A stretch of DNA of 64,000 nt from assembly GCF_009828775.2 (NCBI RefSeq), contig NZ_WTSY02000002.1, positions 1 through 64,000 of the forward strand. The letters run 5' to 3'. The DNA is from Erysipelothrix aquatica. GTDB lineage: Bacteria; Bacillota_I; Bacilli_A; Erysipelotrichales; Erysipelotrichaceae. Under the pieces are notes generated by a model, which was not told the DNA's origin, did no database searches, and saw nothing but the letters and a program-made list of their open reading frames with translations. The translations under genes and the position numbers were made by a program. Each line of letters begins with the position of its first letter. Positions within the stretch are counted from its first letter, which is position 1. Positions 23,100 to 33,512 of the stretch are shown in pieces.

Positions 23100-24434
23100 A
23101 TGAGTAAAGTAGTTTTAATTGGTGCAAACCATGCTGGAATTGCAGCAGCAAATACGATCTTGGACAACTATCCAGATCACACATTAACAATACTTGACCG
23201 TAACACAAACCTTAGTTATTTAGGTTGTGGTACAGCTCTATGGGTGGGGCAACAAATTGATTCTTCTGACCAATTGTTCTATACGAACAAAGATGCATTT
23301 ATCGCTAAAGGTGCTGATGTGCATATGCAAACAAACGTTGATCACGTTGACTTTGCGGCAAAGAAGATTCACTATGTTGACTCCGAAAATCGTGAAACAG
23401 TCATCGATTATGACCAATTAATTTTGGCAACTGGATCACTACCAATTACACCAAAATTACCAGGTATGGATTTAGGCGGGGTTCACTTCGTCAAACTCTT
23501 CCAAGACTCACAAAAAGTTGACGCATTATTAAGTCAAGACCATGTTAAAAATGTTGTTGTCGTTGGTGCTGGATATATTGGTGTTGAAATGGCAGAAGCT
23601 GCGCGCCGTCGCGGTAAAAATGTTCGAATCGTCGAATCTGCATCGACATGCTTAAGTAGCTACTATGATGAATGGTTCTCTAAAGACATGGACAAAGTTA
23701 TGAGCGATAAGGGCATTGATCTTAACTATGGCGAAATGGTTACTGCCTTCGAGGGTGATGGCAATGTTTCAAAAGTTGTTACAGATAAAGGTTCTTATGA
23801 TGCTGAACTTGTCATCATGGCAATTGGCTTTAGACCAAATAATGAATTAGGCAAGAACGATCTTAGATTATTTAACAATGGCGCTTACCTTGTTGATTTA
23901 CAACAACGTACAAGCTTACCAGATGTATATGCTGTCGGTGACTGTGCAACATTGTATTCAAATGCCTTACAAGAAACAACATATATTGCGCTTGCTACGA
24001 ACGCTGTGCGTTCAGGAATTGTTGCTGGACATAATGTTGGAGGAACACCTCTTAAATCATTAGGGGTCCAAGGTTCAAATGGTATTTCTATTTACGGATA
24101 TAACATGGTTTCGACAGGTCTTAACATCGAAGCAGCTAAAAAAGCAGGTATTGATGTTGTCTACACAGACTTTGAAGATCTTCAAAAACCTGGCTTCATG
24201 AGCGAGAATAATAAAGTCAAGATCCGTATTCTATACGAACGTGCAAGCCGCCGCGTAATCGGAGCACAACTTGCGTCTTACACTGATATTTCAATGACCA
24301 TCCATATGTTCTCATTAGCAATCATGAAAGAAGTCACAATTGAAGAAATCCAACTCTTAGATATCTTCTTCTTACCTCACTTCAATCAACCTTACAACTA
24401 CATTACGATGGCTGCACTTTCAGCTAAAGAGTAA
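23100..24434 (+). CDS. nox: NADH oxidase / CoA-disulfide reductase family FAD enzyme
   Basis: 444 residues of the peroxidase-reductase family of flavoproteins. FAD-binding GANHAGIAAA is at 8-17 and NAD-binding VVGAGYIGVEMAE at about 156. His11 and the redox Cys43 in YLGCGTALWVG match water-forming NADH oxidases. It would reoxidise NADH with oxygen, for example NADH made by the pyruvate dehydrogenase complex encoded downstream. AGGAGG precedes the ATG. NADH peroxidase or CoA-disulfide reductase activity cannot be excluded by sequence alone. Confidence 0.87.
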   Translation: MSKVVLIGANHAGIAAANTILDNYPDHTLTILDRNTNLSYLGCGTALWVGQQIDSSDQLFYTNKDAFIAKGADVHMQTNVDHVDFAAKKIHYVDSENRETVIDYDQLILATGSLPITPKLPGMDLGGVHFVKLFQDSQKVDALLSQDHVKNVVVVGAGYIGVEMAEAARRRGKNVRIVESASTCLSSYYDEWFSKDMDKVMSDKGIDLNYGEMVTAFEGDGNVSKVVTDKGSYDAELVIMAIGFRPNNELGKNDLRLFNNGAYLVDLQQRTSLPDVYAVGDCATLYSNALQETTYIALATNAVRSGIVAGHNVGGTPLKSLGVQGSNGISIYGYNMVSTGLNIEAAKKAGIDVVYTDFEDLQKPGFMSENNKVKIRILYERASRRVIGAQLASYTDISMTIHMFSLAIMKEVTIEEIQLLDIFFLPHFNQPYNYITMAALSAKE

Positions 24435-24442
24435 ATTTTTAC

Positions 24443-24469
24443 TAAGGAGTCTTCAAGACTCCTTTTTTA
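24443..24469 (+). terminator. Terminator of the NADH oxidase gene
   Basis: AAGGAGTCTT/AAGACTCCTT hairpin followed by six T residues. Confidence 0.85.
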
Positions 24470-24538
24470 TGCGCCGAATTGTATCATATTAATCCAACGC
24501 TACTATTTAGATTCAATCATCTATTCAATCCATAATAA

Positions 24539-24570
24539 TAAAACGAATCCTGGCATTGGATTCGTTTTAT
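24539..24570 (-). terminator. Terminator of the LysR gene
   Basis: TAAAACGAATCC/GGATTCGTTTTA hairpin at the end of the LysR reading frame, followed by T-rich sequence on the minus strand. Confidence 0.75.
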
Positions 24571-25478
24571 TTCGATGTTGACTCAGTACTGAGAAGTGTC
24601 TGTTGGAAACTATTATAGAAAATTCGGTTATCGTAGTCCTTTAAATCAAGACTTGTGATCAAAACCACATTGAAGCGAGCAACTTCAGCATCTTCCAAGG
24701 GAATCCATACAATATCATCCCGTTGTAAGACATCTTGGATTGCGAATGGAAGGAATGTTACCGATTTATATGTCGCAACATGTTCAACGATAACCTCCCA
24801 ATTTTCATTCACGAAGACAATGTCAGGATAGTAACCAAGATTAATGCAACGTTTCTCGATCTCGTTTCCCATTGCAAAGGCATTTGTCATCATACTGAAT
24901 CGTTCATTTTTAAGCTGTTCAAGCGATAAGGAGGTTGCTTGACACAGACGATGCCCCTTTGGCAAAACGACGGCAACGTCATAATAGTAGTCATCAAGAA
25001 TTACTTTTGATTCATTGAGAATCGGAAAATAAATTGGTGTTGAGACCATCCCAATATCCAACTGTCCATTTGCGACGAGTTGCTGAATTTCTTTTGAACC
25101 GCGTTGCGTATAGTCAAGGCGATAGTCGGGATAGAACTCTGTAAATTTTTGAAAGATACTCATGTATTCAATTGAAGAGAGTATTGTTAATCCAAAACGA
25201 ATACGCCGTTTTTGAAGTTGACCAGCATAACGAACTGAACGCATTAGGTTATCTGCATCCATTAGTAAAGTTTTCGCACCTGTATAGAGCGCATTTCCTG
25301 CCTCAGTTATTTCAATGCCGGTTGTTGATCTTTTAACCAACTGGGTTCCCATCATTTCTTCAAGTTCTTTAACATTCCAACTAAGTGCTGGTTGTGTTAT
25401 ATATAGTGCTTTCGCAGCACGAGAAAAATTACCTTCTTCAACTAATGTTACAAAATACCCTAATTTTTTTAGGTCCAT
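24567..25478 (-). CDS. LysR-family transcriptional regulator
   Basis: 303 residues: winged helix-turn-helix (1-60, with NFSRAAKALYITQPALS) and a two-lobed effector-binding domain (about 90-295). It lies 8 bp after buk in the same orientation as the pyruvate dehydrogenase operon, so it may be its last gene and a regulator of it. Its targets and effector are inferred from position only. Confidence 0.9.
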   Translation of the reverse strand: MDLKKLGYFVTLVEEGNFSRAAKALYITQPALSWNVKELEEMMGTQLVKRSTTGIEITEAGNALYTGAKTLLMDADNLMRSVRYAGQLQKRRIRFGLTILSSIEYMSIFQKFTEFYPDYRLDYTQRGSKEIQQLVANGQLDIGMVSTPIYFPILNESKVILDDYYYDVAVVLPKGHRLCQATSLSLEQLKNERFSMMTNAFAMGNEIEKRCINLGYYPDIVFVNENWEVIVEHVATYKSVTFLPFAIQDVLQRDDIVWIPLEDAEVARFNVVLITSLDLKDYDNRIFYNSFQQTLLSTESTSK

Positions 25479-25486
25479 GCTGCCCC

Positions 25487-26554
25487 CTACGTGTTTCTTT
25501 TGAAACGCTGTACAGGCTCCTCTTGTTTATAGGCACGATAACCACCCATTGATAATGCTTCAAGTTCATACTCACCTGGGTAAATGACTACCTCAGCAAG
25601 GAAAGAAACACGCTCTGTTACCCAGTTCATGACGCGGGCAGAACGAGAGAAACCACCACTTATTACGATTGCATCAATGTCTCCCGATAAAACTGGAGCT
25701 AGTGTTCCAACACTCTTCGCAATCTGATATGCCATTGCTTCGAGAATGAGTGCTGCTTCGGTATTACCAGCATCAATTAATGCTTCAACATCACGAACGT
25801 CGTTAGTGTCAAAATATGATACTAACCCCCCACGATGGCGAATGTCTTTCGTAACCGATTCTTTAGGTTTATTATAGCATAAATCCATAAATGGTCGTAG
25901 TGGCAATCCTCCAGACCGCTCTGGTGAAAATGCGCCTTCATCATCACCTACAAGATCAATCATACGACCACGTTGGTGTGCTGTCACAGTTATACCAGTT
26001 CCAGCATGTACAACAATCAAATTTAATGAGTTGTAAGGTTTATTCGAGTCTTTTGCATATTTATGAGCAACGGCACGAGAATTAAGCATGTGACCCACAC
26101 TCTTTCGCTCTATACCGTTAAGTCCCGAAATACGGGCAATATCATTTAACTGATCTACGGATATAGGGTCATAGACATACGCCTTACCCTTTCCGTTTGC
26201 ATCAACAATCCGTTTCGCCATTGCTGCTGCTAGATTTGCTGGATGTGACACGCTAGATTCATTCAAAAGATATGATACAAGTGCGTCATCAATTTCGATG
26301 GCGCCTGCATCAACGGGTGGAAGTATTCCTCCACGAGCAACAACCACATCAATATCTGAAACAGAATATCCATGCTTACGAATTGCTTCTAAAATGGAGT
26401 CATAGCGCATCTCCAACTGATCAATGAGGCGATTGTAGGATTCAATTTGTTTGATATCATAGCGCACTTCATCCGTAAATACTTCAGTTGTATCTTTATA
26501 TAATGCGCACTTTGTTGATGTCGCACCAGGATTAATACTTAGAATGTATGTCAT
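25487..26554 (-). CDS. buk: Butyrate kinase-family acyl kinase
   Basis: Transfers phosphate from a short-chain acyl phosphate to ADP. 355 residues of the ASKHA fold: INPGATSTK at 7-15, HAGTGITV at about 180-187 and an SGGFSR motif near the C-terminus. The start at 26554 is preferred because GAGGA lies upstream; the ATG at 26575 lies inside the ptb gene. It follows ptb by one base, the classical ptb-buk pair. True substrate could be butyryl, isobutyryl or another acyl phosphate. Confidence 0.92.
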   Translation of the reverse strand: MTYILSINPGATSTKCALYKDTTEVFTDEVRYDIKQIESYNRLIDQLEMRYDSILEAIRKHGYSVSDIDVVVARGGILPPVDAGAIEIDDALVSYLLNESSVSHPANLAAAMAKRIVDANGKGKAYVYDPISVDQLNDIARISGLNGIERKSVGHMLNSRAVAHKYAKDSNKPYNSLNLIVVHAGTGITVTAHQRGRMIDLVGDDEGAFSPERSGGLPLRPFMDLCYNKPKESVTKDIRHRGGLVSYFDTNDVRDVEALIDAGNTEAALILEAMAYQIAKSVGTLAPVLSGDIDAIVISGGFSRSARVMNWVTERVSFLAEVVIYPGEYELEALSMGGYRAYKQEEPVQRFKRNT

Positions 26555-26555
26555 G

Positions 26556-27455
26556 TTAGGATTCCTCATTTCCAATAAAGCACGAGAGCAAAATGGAATT
26601 TATTTTTTCATCTAATGTCGAACCCCTTGAGGTAAGAACAATCGGTACTTTCGCACCTTGAACGATTCCTGCCATTTTCCCTTCTGTAAATAGCGTTCCA
26701 ACCTTTCCCAGTATATTTCCGCTAATGATATCTGGAACTACGAGAATATTTGCATCGCCTTGAATTTTACCCGTGTATTTCTTTGTGTTAGCGATGGTAG
26801 CAGATACTGCCAAATCGATCGAAATCGGGCCTTCGACAGTTGCATCCTTCCAAGTTTTTTGTGAAAGATTCTCCGAGTCGAGTGAGGCTTGTATGTGTGG
26901 ATTGGTGTGTTCAGCCGCATCAATGAGTGCAACTTTCGGTACTTCAACCCCCAAAGCATGTGCAACGTGCACAGCATTTTCAATAATACCTATTTTTTGT
27001 TCATAATTTGGATAAGGGATCATTCCGCCATCAGTAATCATAAACATACGTTCCAAATATGGAATCTCAACCAAAGCAACATGTGATAGAACCGGCTGAT
27101 TACGAATGCCAGTATCACGATTCACCACTTCACGCAAGAGATCACTTGTCTGAATAAAGCCTTTCATTAAAATATCTGCATCCCCGTCGCGAACGCATTC
27201 AACGGCTTTAAAAGCTGCTTCTTTATCAGTATCTGCATGTATAATTTTGAGGACATCGCGTATTTTATGAGCTTCAAGTATTTCCAATATTTGAGGTTCA
27301 TCACCAATTAACGTTGGCTTAATATAGCCTCGTTTCATAATTTCAACAACTGATAATAGTGATGCTTCCTCATGAGCATTCACAAGCACAAGTTTGCGCG
27401 GTTTTATTTTATTTCGAATTAGGAGCGTTTCGAGTTCGACAAAGTTTTTAATCAT
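26556..27455 (-). CDS. ptb: Phosphate butyryltransferase-family enzyme
   Basis: Exchanges CoA for phosphate on short-chain acyl-CoA to give the substrate of Buk. 299 residues of the phosphate acetyl/butyryl-transferase family, with MKGFIQTSDLLREV and a C-terminal LTSRGSTLDEKINS. The start at 27455 has GAGG upstream; the ATG at 27494 lies inside the preceding gene. In Enterococcus a ptb-buk pair lies in the branched-chain ketoacid dehydrogenase operon, and the arrangement here is similar. Confidence 0.92.
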   Translation of the reverse strand: MIKNFVELETLLIRNKIKPRKLVLVNAHEEASLLSVVEIMKRGYIKPTLIGDEPQILEILEAHKIRDVLKIIHADTDKEAAFKAVECVRDGDADILMKGFIQTSDLLREVVNRDTGIRNQPVLSHVALVEIPYLERMFMITDGGMIPYPNYEQKIGIIENAVHVAHALGVEVPKVALIDAAEHTNPHIQASLDSENLSQKTWKDATVEGPISIDLAVSATIANTKKYTGKIQGDANILVVPDIISGNILGKVGTLFTEGKMAGIVQGAKVPIVLTSRGSTLDEKINSILLSCFIGNEES

Positions 27456-27456
27456 A

Positions 27457-28512
27457 TTATTGCACCTCGATTTTGTAATCCTCTGGCGAAACAATTGGTT
27501 TCATTGTTGTAAAGACATAGCGGAAAATGAAAGCAAGCGCGACCGGAACAACAATGAATGCAATGATTGCTTGAAGAATATTGATGAATGTCCAACCACC
27601 TGCAAGATTAATAGCATTGATTGGTCCGATAAATCCACTAATTCCAAAGCCTGCTGACATCGGCGTTCCTTGTTGACCAAGAATCGCTCCAATCATCCCT
27701 GCAATTGCAGCATTACAGACAATTGGCAACATAATTTTTGGTTTTTTGATAACGTTAGCCATTGCCATTTTCGGCGAACCGGCCATAAGTGCAATACTGA
27801 TACCTGTTGAGTTTGCTTTCCAGCCTGTGATTGCCAGTCCAAAAGCAGTTGCACAGATTCCAATATTAGCAGCTGCCGACCCAATTCCCGTTAAGTTGAT
27901 AGCAAGTGCTATACCGACCGTTGAAATTGGCGAAACAATCATCACTGCAAAGATTGATGCCATGAGTAGCGACATAATAATTGGTTGGAAATCCATTAAT
28001 GATCCAATCATCGATGCCAATCCACCGGTGAACATTTTGACATAAGGTAACGTCAAGACACCAATTCCACCCGCAATAATCAACACAAGTGTTGGTGTTA
28101 AAAGTAGCGTATATGCTTTAAACCGACCATTTATGTATAAAATCATGATCGTCGCAATAGTTGCGGTAATGGAAATGTTTATGATATCTCCACTTCCTGC
28201 AAAGAGGAAACCGCCCCCTTCCGCAAATTTCCATGCTCCTGACCCTAGACCTGCTGCCATAGCAACAGAAGCCGTTTCAATCGGTGTAAATTTAAACTGC
28301 ATAGATATTGCGTATCCAATAACCACCGCCATCATCGTCATCGCTAAGGATGTTGCATCTAAGACAAATTGTCCTTGTGGAAAGATTGGCAGAAGGGCTT
28401 TGAATAGCTCATTAAGTAACGCTCCAGGTATTAATACAACAACGGACCCGACAGCGATACCATTCAATATTTTCATCCCAAATCCTTTTTCAAAAATTGG
28501 TTTTTTTGTCAT
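27457..28512 (-). CDS. PTS IIC-like membrane transporter (PTS_EIIC_2 type)
   Basis: 351 residues with about ten hydrophobic segments and conserved glycine/proline-rich loops (FGISGFIGPINAIN, ANSTGISIALMAGSPK). It resembles the EIIC_2 group that is called a PTS permease but has no IIA or IIB domains or neighbours here. Its place between the dihydrolipoyl dehydrogenase and ptb genes suggests transport of a 2-oxoacid, fatty acid or related substrate of the operon. That is inference; no substrate is established from the sequence. Confidence 0.75.
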   Translation of the reverse strand: MTKKPIFEKGFGMKILNGIAVGSVVVLIPGALLNELFKALLPIFPQGQFVLDATSLAMTMMAVVIGYAISMQFKFTPIETASVAMAAGLGSGAWKFAEGGGFLFAGSGDIINISITATIATIMILYINGRFKAYTLLLTPTLVLIIAGGIGVLTLPYVKMFTGGLASMIGSLMDFQPIIMSLLMASIFAVMIVSPISTVGIALAINLTGIGSAAANIGICATAFGLAITGWKANSTGISIALMAGSPKMAMANVIKKPKIMLPIVCNAAIAGMIGAILGQQGTPMSAGFGISGFIGPINAINLAGGWTFINILQAIIAFIVVPVALAFIFRYVFTTMKPIVSPEDYKIEVQ

Positions 28513-28521
28513 ATTTTTCTC

Positions 28522-29928
28522 CTATATGTGTATTGGAAGTCCTTTCGCAAGTTCACTCGCATCCATAATTGATTCAGATAAAGAAGGGTGAACATGAATG
28601 ATTAGGCTAATATCATCAAGAGTCAGTTGCGTTTCTATTGCCATTGTTAACTCAGCAATTAACTCACTTGCTTGTTCCCCAACAAGCTCGGCACCAAGAA
28701 TTGATGAAGTCTCAGTATCTACAGTAATTCGAACAAATCCTTGTGTTTTTCCCATTGAAAGTGCACGACCATTCGCCTGAAGCGGGAATGTAAATCCTTT
28801 TGCTTTAAATCCTGATTTTTTTGCTGAATCGACGGTATGACCTACGACCGCAATTTCTGGATCTGTAAAACTCACTGCTGGAATCGCAGTATAGTCAAAT
28901 CCCGCTGCTTGTCCAGCAATTACTTCAGCAACAACTTTTCCTTCATAACTTGCTTTATGTGCAAGCTGAGGACCAGGAATCACATCACCGATAGCATAAA
29001 TATGATCGACAGATGTTCTACCTTGGGTATCAACCTCAATTATTCCACGTTGATCTTTTTTAACATCTGTATATTCCAAACCGATTTCATCGGTGTTAAC
29101 GCTTCGGCCTACTGTTACCAAGACGTAATCAGCGGATATCGATTCTTGTTTGCCATTGGTTTCGAATGACACCGTTACAAGATCAGGTTCAGATACAGCT
29201 TTTGTAGCTTTGACATTTGTCAGAATTTCAACACCTTTGTGCTCAAAATTTCGAATCACCTCTTTGACAAGATCTTTACTAAATGTCGGCAAAATTGTTG
29301 ACGTTCCTTCTAGTATTGTGACCTTCGTTCCGAGATTCGCGTACACACCTGCGAGCTCACTTCCAATGTATCCACCACCAACGATAACCATTGATTGTGG
29401 TACTTCTTTGAGGTTAAGGGCTCCGGTTGAATCTAAAATGCGATTACCAAATTTAAATCCTGGTATTTCGATTGGTCGGCTTCCAGTGGCAATAATTGCA
29501 TTGTCGAAAGAGAATGTTTGACCTTCACTTCCACCCACCACGCGTACTTTTTCGTTGCCAATGAACATCGCTTCACCATATACAACAGAAATTTTATTTT
29601 TTTTCATGAGTGCGGCAATTCCACCAGTTAGTACATCCACAACTTGAGTCTTTTTCCATTGTTGTGTCTGAACCATATCTAGCGTTGATGGACCATAAGT
29701 TAATCCAAACTCATTTTTTTCTTGTGTAGCTCGGAATTCTTTACTCACATGAATCATCGCTTTTGATGGAATACACCCTACATTGAGACAAACTCCACCT
29801 AAAGTATCTTTTTCAATTAAAGTAACCTTTTGTCCCAGCTGGGCTGCGCGTATCGCAGCCACATAACCACCAGGACCTCCTCCAATAACAAGGGTTTGAG
29901 CGTGTTTACTAAAATCTCCTACTACCAT
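28522..29928 (-). CDS. lpdA: Dihydrolipoyl dehydrogenase (E3)
   Basis: Reoxidises the lipoyl arm of E2 with NAD+. 468 residues: FAD motif GGGPGGYVAA (16-25), redox disulfide Cys47/Cys52 (GGVCLNVGC), NAD motif GGGYIGSE and C-terminal catalytic HVHPSLSE. No lipoyl domain precedes it. It follows E2 by six bases in the PDH operon. Confidence 0.95.
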   Translation of the reverse strand: MVVGDFSKHAQTLVIGGGPGGYVAAIRAAQLGQKVTLIEKDTLGGVCLNVGCIPSKAMIHVSKEFRATQEKNEFGLTYGPSTLDMVQTQQWKKTQVVDVLTGGIAALMKKNKISVVYGEAMFIGNEKVRVVGGSEGQTFSFDNAIIATGSRPIEIPGFKFGNRILDSTGALNLKEVPQSMVIVGGGYIGSELAGVYANLGTKVTILEGTSTILPTFSKDLVKEVIRNFEHKGVEILTNVKATKAVSEPDLVTVSFETNGKQESISADYVLVTVGRSVNTDEIGLEYTDVKKDQRGIIEVDTQGRTSVDHIYAIGDVIPGPQLAHKASYEGKVVAEVIAGQAAGFDYTAIPAVSFTDPEIAVVGHTVDSAKKSGFKAKGFTFPLQANGRALSMGKTQGFVRITVDTETSSILGAELVGEQASELIAELTMAIETQLTLDDISLIIHVHPSLSESIMDASELAKGLPIHI

Positions 29929-29934
29929 ATAACC

Positions 29935-31212
29935 CTACCCTTCTAAGACGATTTTATTTGGATCAGCTAAGAGTGATTTTAATTCGTCTAGTGCTTTCTG
30001 TGCTTCGACACCGTCAATGACACGATGATCAAATGTGAATGAAAGTTTCATAACTGGTGCTACTTCAAGTTCACGATCCGCATTTACGACCGGTTCATAC
30101 GTAATACGGGATGTTCCCAAAATTGCAACCTCTGGGTAATTAATAATCGGTGTTGAGTAAACGGAATCTTTTGAAACCCCGCCGATATTCGTAATTGTAA
30201 ATGAGCCATCACGCATACTTGATCCCGGTAATTTTCCTTCAGTAGCAAGTTCTGCATTTTTTTGGATTTCCTCGGAAATTTCAAATAAGTTTTTCGAATC
30301 TGCATGTTTGATGTTTGGTACATATAAACCACCATCCGTATTGGTTGCTACACCAATGTTGATTGCATTTCGATATACAATTTCAAAGTTTTTCTCATCT
30401 ACAAACGCATTGAATATTGGATATTTTTTTAACATCGCTGTCGCTGCTTTTACAAAATAAGCTGTATAGGTTAAATTAACACCCTTTTCTTTTGCATATG
30501 CTTTGTAGTTCTCACGATGTTCCACTAATTTTGTGGCATTCAAGTCTGCAAAAACTGTGACACGCGGAATTTCATTTGCTGAACGAACCATCGCTTGCAT
30601 CGTTGCTTTACGCATTGGTGACATAGTTTCGCGACGGTAACCACCGCTATCCACAGTTATTTCAGGTTCAAATACAGGTGCAACAGGTGCTGAAGATTCA
30701 ACGACCGAAGCCACTACAGGTGCACCATTTAGGAATAAATCAATATCCTCACGCGTCACAGTATTATTTCTACCTGTAGCGGGGATTCCGTTAATATCTA
30801 CACCCTTTTCACGCGCATATTTTCTAACCGATGGAATTGCTTTCGCCTTAGCTAAGACTACACCTTCTTTTGGTGCAACAACTGCTGTCTGAACCTCAGC
30901 CACTGAAACTTCTGGTTCAGTTTCTACATGCGCTTCACCTTCAATTTTGAAACCTGTTTTTGCGGCCCATGCATCGTCAACATCAATTTCTACTAATACT
31001 TGACCGACTGTCGCAATGTTTCCATCATCAATAAAAATTGATTTAACCAAACCAGTTACTGGTGATGGTACTTCTATAGTCGTTTTATCATTCGCAACTT
31101 CAAGCAGTAGATCGTCTTGCTTAATTGTATCGCCATTTTTAACACCCCAGCTTACAATTTCACTTTCTGTAATTCCTTCTCCAAGATCGGGAAGTCTATA
31201 TTGAAATTTCAT
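29935..31212 (-). CDS. pdhC: 2-oxoacid dehydrogenase E2 (dihydrolipoyl acyltransferase)
   Basis: 425 residues: one N-terminal lipoyl domain (1-80, lipoylated Lys43 in ANDKTTIEV), an Ala/Pro/Val-rich linker, an E1/E3-binding domain (about 120-160, with [14 protein letters not shown]) and the catalytic trimer domain ending in FDHRVIDG near 397. Core of the complex; it carries the acyl group to CoA. The E1 sequence points to pyruvate as the substrate. Confidence 0.93.
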   Translation of the reverse strand: MKFQYRLPDLGEGITESEIVSWGVKNGDTIKQDDLLLEVANDKTTIEVPSPVTGLVKSIFIDDGNIATVGQVLVEIDVDDAWAAKTGFKIEGEAHVETEPEVSVAEVQTAVVAPKEGVVLAKAKAIPSVRKYAREKGVDINGIPATGRNNTVTREDIDLFLNGAPVVASVVESSAPVAPVFEPEITVDSGGYRRETMSPMRKATMQAMVRSANEIPRVTVFADLNATKLVEHRENYKAYAKEKGVNLTYTAYFVKAATAMLKKYPIFNAFVDEKNFEIVYRNAINIGVATNTDGGLYVPNIKHADSKNLFEISEEIQKNAELATEGKLPGSSMRDGSFTITNIGGVSKDSVYSTPIINYPEVAILGTSRITYEPVVNADRELEVAPVMKLSFTFDHRVIDGVEAQKALDELKSLLADPNKIVLEG

Positions 31213-31220
31213 ACAATCAC

Positions 31221-32201
31221 CTAGTATCCTTCCTTAACAGTTTTTACTGCATCCATAATATCCTTTGCATTTGGTAGCCAAATCGTTTCAGCTGCAGGCA
31301 ATGGATAAGTTGTATCCGGTGCAGAGACTCGTGTAACAGGCGCAAGTAAATCCAAGAAGAATCGCTCATTAATTTCTGATACGACATTCGCGGAAATACC
31401 CGCCTGACGTTGTGCCTCTTGAACTACAACGACTCGGCCTGTTTTACCAACGGAAGCTCCGATTGTTTCATAATCTGGATGTGATACAGTTCGCAAATCG
31501 ATCACTTCAACACTAATGCCTTCATCAACGAGTGCTTCTGCAGCTTTAAGTGCTTCAATTACCATTGCACCGTAAGCAATAACAGTTACATCTGTACCCT
31601 CTTTTGTAACCGCAGCTTTATCTAATGGCACTTCATAGAGCCCTTCTGGAACCTCCATTTTTGCACCACGGTAGAGTTTTAAATGTTCTAAGAAAACAAC
31701 TGGATCATTGCTACGAATTGAAGAAACGAGTAAACCTTTTGCATCATAGGCGTTCGTTGGGACGACAACACGTATTCCCGGCATTTGAGCCACGATACCC
31801 TCATAACTATCAGAGTGAATTTCAGGAGTTGCGACACCCCCACCGAAGGGACTGCGGATCGTAATTGGAGCCGTGATGTTTCCTTCTGTTCTAAAACGCA
31901 TACGTGCCATTTGATTTGTAAGTGAGTCAATGGCTTCTGTTACAAACCCAAAGAATTGAATTTCAGGAATTGGACGGAAACCCACTGCGGCCAATCCAAT
32001 AGCAAGTCCTAAAATTGCAGATTCTGCAAGCGGTGTATCAAAGACTCGGCTATCTGTATGAATTTGTTGTAATCCATTAGTAGCGCGGAAAACGCCACCA
32101 TTTAATCCAACATCTTCACCAAATATAAGTGTTTTCTCGTCTTCTTTTAAAATTTCATCCAATGCATTTGTGATTGCTTCAACCATATTGAGTTGTGCCA
32201 T
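31221..32201 (-). CDS. pdhB: Pyruvate dehydrogenase E1 component, beta subunit
   Basis: 326 residues of the transketolase-like E1-beta fold, with [15 protein letters not shown] near the start and [11 protein letters not shown] and a C-terminal transketolase domain. With E1-alpha it binds thiamin diphosphate and decarboxylates the 2-oxoacid. Its ATG overlaps the E1-alpha stop by one base (TAATG). GGAGGAGC is the ribosome binding site. Confidence 0.94.
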   Translation of the reverse strand: MAQLNMVEAITNALDEILKEDEKTLIFGEDVGLNGGVFRATNGLQQIHTDSRVFDTPLAESAILGLAIGLAAVGFRPIPEIQFFGFVTEAIDSLTNQMARMRFRTEGNITAPITIRSPFGGGVATPEIHSDSYEGIVAQMPGIRVVVPTNAYDAKGLLVSSIRSNDPVVFLEHLKLYRGAKMEVPEGLYEVPLDKAAVTKEGTDVTVIAYGAMVIEALKAAEALVDEGISVEVIDLRTVSHPDYETIGASVGKTGRVVVVQEAQRQAGISANVVSEINERFFLDLLAPVTRVSAPDTTYPLPAAETIWLPNAKDIMDAVKTVKEGY

Positions 32202-33310
32202 TATTCTTGCTCCTCCTTAATTTTGAATGCTTCGTATTGTTCTTTTACAGAAGGCGGCATGACTTCAAACATATTTTTCAGGTAACCTGAGACTGTTTGT
32301 TTCTCTGCTTTACGTGCGATTTCAAGTGCTTCCTTAACTTCTGCTTGCGTTTTTTCTAGAACAGCTTCCTCTTTTTCTTCATTCCAAAGGCCGCGTTCCG
32401 TTAAGAAATTACGCATTCTAATAAGTTGATCTTTTGGCAACCAGCGCTCGACCATTTCATTTTCACGATAACGACGTGGATCATCACTTAAAGTATGCGG
32501 CCCATATCGGAATGTTAAGAATTCGAGCAGTACTGGACCATGACCATTCACTGCATGATCACGAGCCGCTTTTGTTGCAGCATATACCGCAAGAGGGTCC
32601 ATACCATCCACAAATAAGTGTGCAATTCCGACGCCATGACCTTTTTGTGATAATGTTGCGGAGCGTGTTTGGAAACTACGTGGAACCGAAATTCCAAATC
32701 CATTATTCTGTGCTACGAAGATGACCGGCGCATCATAAACACCAGCAAAGTTTAGACCTTCATAAAAGTCACCTTGCGATGTACCCCCGTCACCAATGTA
32801 GGTTAGGGCGACATTTTTCTTATTATTTTTTTTCAACCCTAAACCAACACCTGTTGCTTGGACAATTTGAGCCCCAATGATAACTTGTGGTGGGAATGAT
32901 TTAATTTCTTTGTCATAGGAGAAGCCATTAGTATGACCAATATACCAGTTCATTGCTTGAGACATTGGAACACCATGACGAATCATTGGTGGAACATCTC
33001 GATAGCTTGGTAATAGCCAATCACCTTTTTCTAAGACATATTGACTAATCAACTGACTTGCTTCCTGGCCTTCTGTTGGCGGAAGATTACCAATAATTCC
33101 TTGGCGACTGAGAATACTGACTCGATTATTGTATTCTCGACCCCACACCATGATTTCCATCATTTCAACAAGTTGCTCATCAGTGAGTTCTGGCATATAA
33201 GCCTCATTCACAATTTTTCCAGTTTCGTCCATGATTTGAAATAAATCTGGAAGTTTGTTTGATTCTTCTAGAATCTCTTTAAAATCTAATACTTTACTTT
33301 TTTTAGACAT
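32201..33310 (-). CDS. pdhA: Pyruvate dehydrogenase E1 component, alpha subunit
   Basis: 369 residues. The thiamin diphosphate motif [18 protein letters not shown] is at about 165-182, and the [14 protein letters not shown] segment is that of Gram-positive PdhA. This similarity argues for pyruvate and not branched-chain ketoacids, despite the ptb-buk neighbours. The start at 33310 has GAGAGG upstream; the ATG at 33349 does not. First gene of an eight-gene unit ending in the LysR gene. Confidence 0.92.
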   Translation of the reverse strand: MSKKSKVLDFKEILEESNKLPDLFQIMDETGKIVNEAYMPELTDEQLVEMMEIMVWGREYNNRVSILSRQGIIGNLPPTEGQEASQLISQYVLEKGDWLLPSYRDVPPMIRHGVPMSQAMNWYIGHTNGFSYDKEIKSFPPQVIIGAQIVQATGVGLGLKKNNKKNVALTYIGDGGTSQGDFYEGLNFAGVYDAPVIFVAQNNGFGISVPRSFQTRSATLSQKGHGVGIAHLFVDGMDPLAVYAATKAARDHAVNGHGPVLLEFLTFRYGPHTLSDDPRRYRENEMVERWLPKDQLIRMRNFLTERGLWNEEKEEAVLEKTQAEVKEALEIARKAEKQTVSGYLKNMFEVMPPSVKEQYEAFKIKEEQE

Positions 33311-33378
33311 ACGATTTCCTCTCTTTTTCGCATTTAAAAATGACAGCAATAAACTTCTGACTTCCTGAAACTTAGAAT

Positions 33379-33392
33379 TGTAAGCGCTAACA
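33379..33392. promoter_or_regulatory. cre site (CcpA operator) of the pyruvate dehydrogenase operon
   Basis: TGTAAGCGCTAACA matches the cre consensus TGWAANCGNTNWCA at every fixed position. It lies just downstream of the predicted transcription start, which is the typical place for repression. Confidence 0.8.
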
Positions 33393-33404
33393 ACTTCTAT
33401 CCAA

Positions 33405-33434
33405 ATTATAGTTTGTATGCCCTTTCATGACCAA
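33405..33434 (-). promoter_or_regulatory. Promoter of the pyruvate dehydrogenase operon
   Basis: TTGGTC, 18-bp spacer, TATAAT on the minus strand. The -10 is consensus, the -35 weak. A leader of about 90 nt with the cre site follows. Confidence 0.5.
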
Positions 33435-33473
33435 TAGAAATTATTTTAACCTATAAAATAAATTTATAAGTCG

Positions 33474-33506
33474 ATAAAAAAGCTGAAGAACGAATGTTCC
33501 TCAGCT
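33474..33506 (-). terminator. Terminator of the alpha/beta hydrolase gene
   Basis: GCTGAGGAAC/GTTCTTCAGC imperfect hairpin followed by seven T residues on the minus strand. Confidence 0.7.
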
Positions 33507-33512
33507 TCATGA

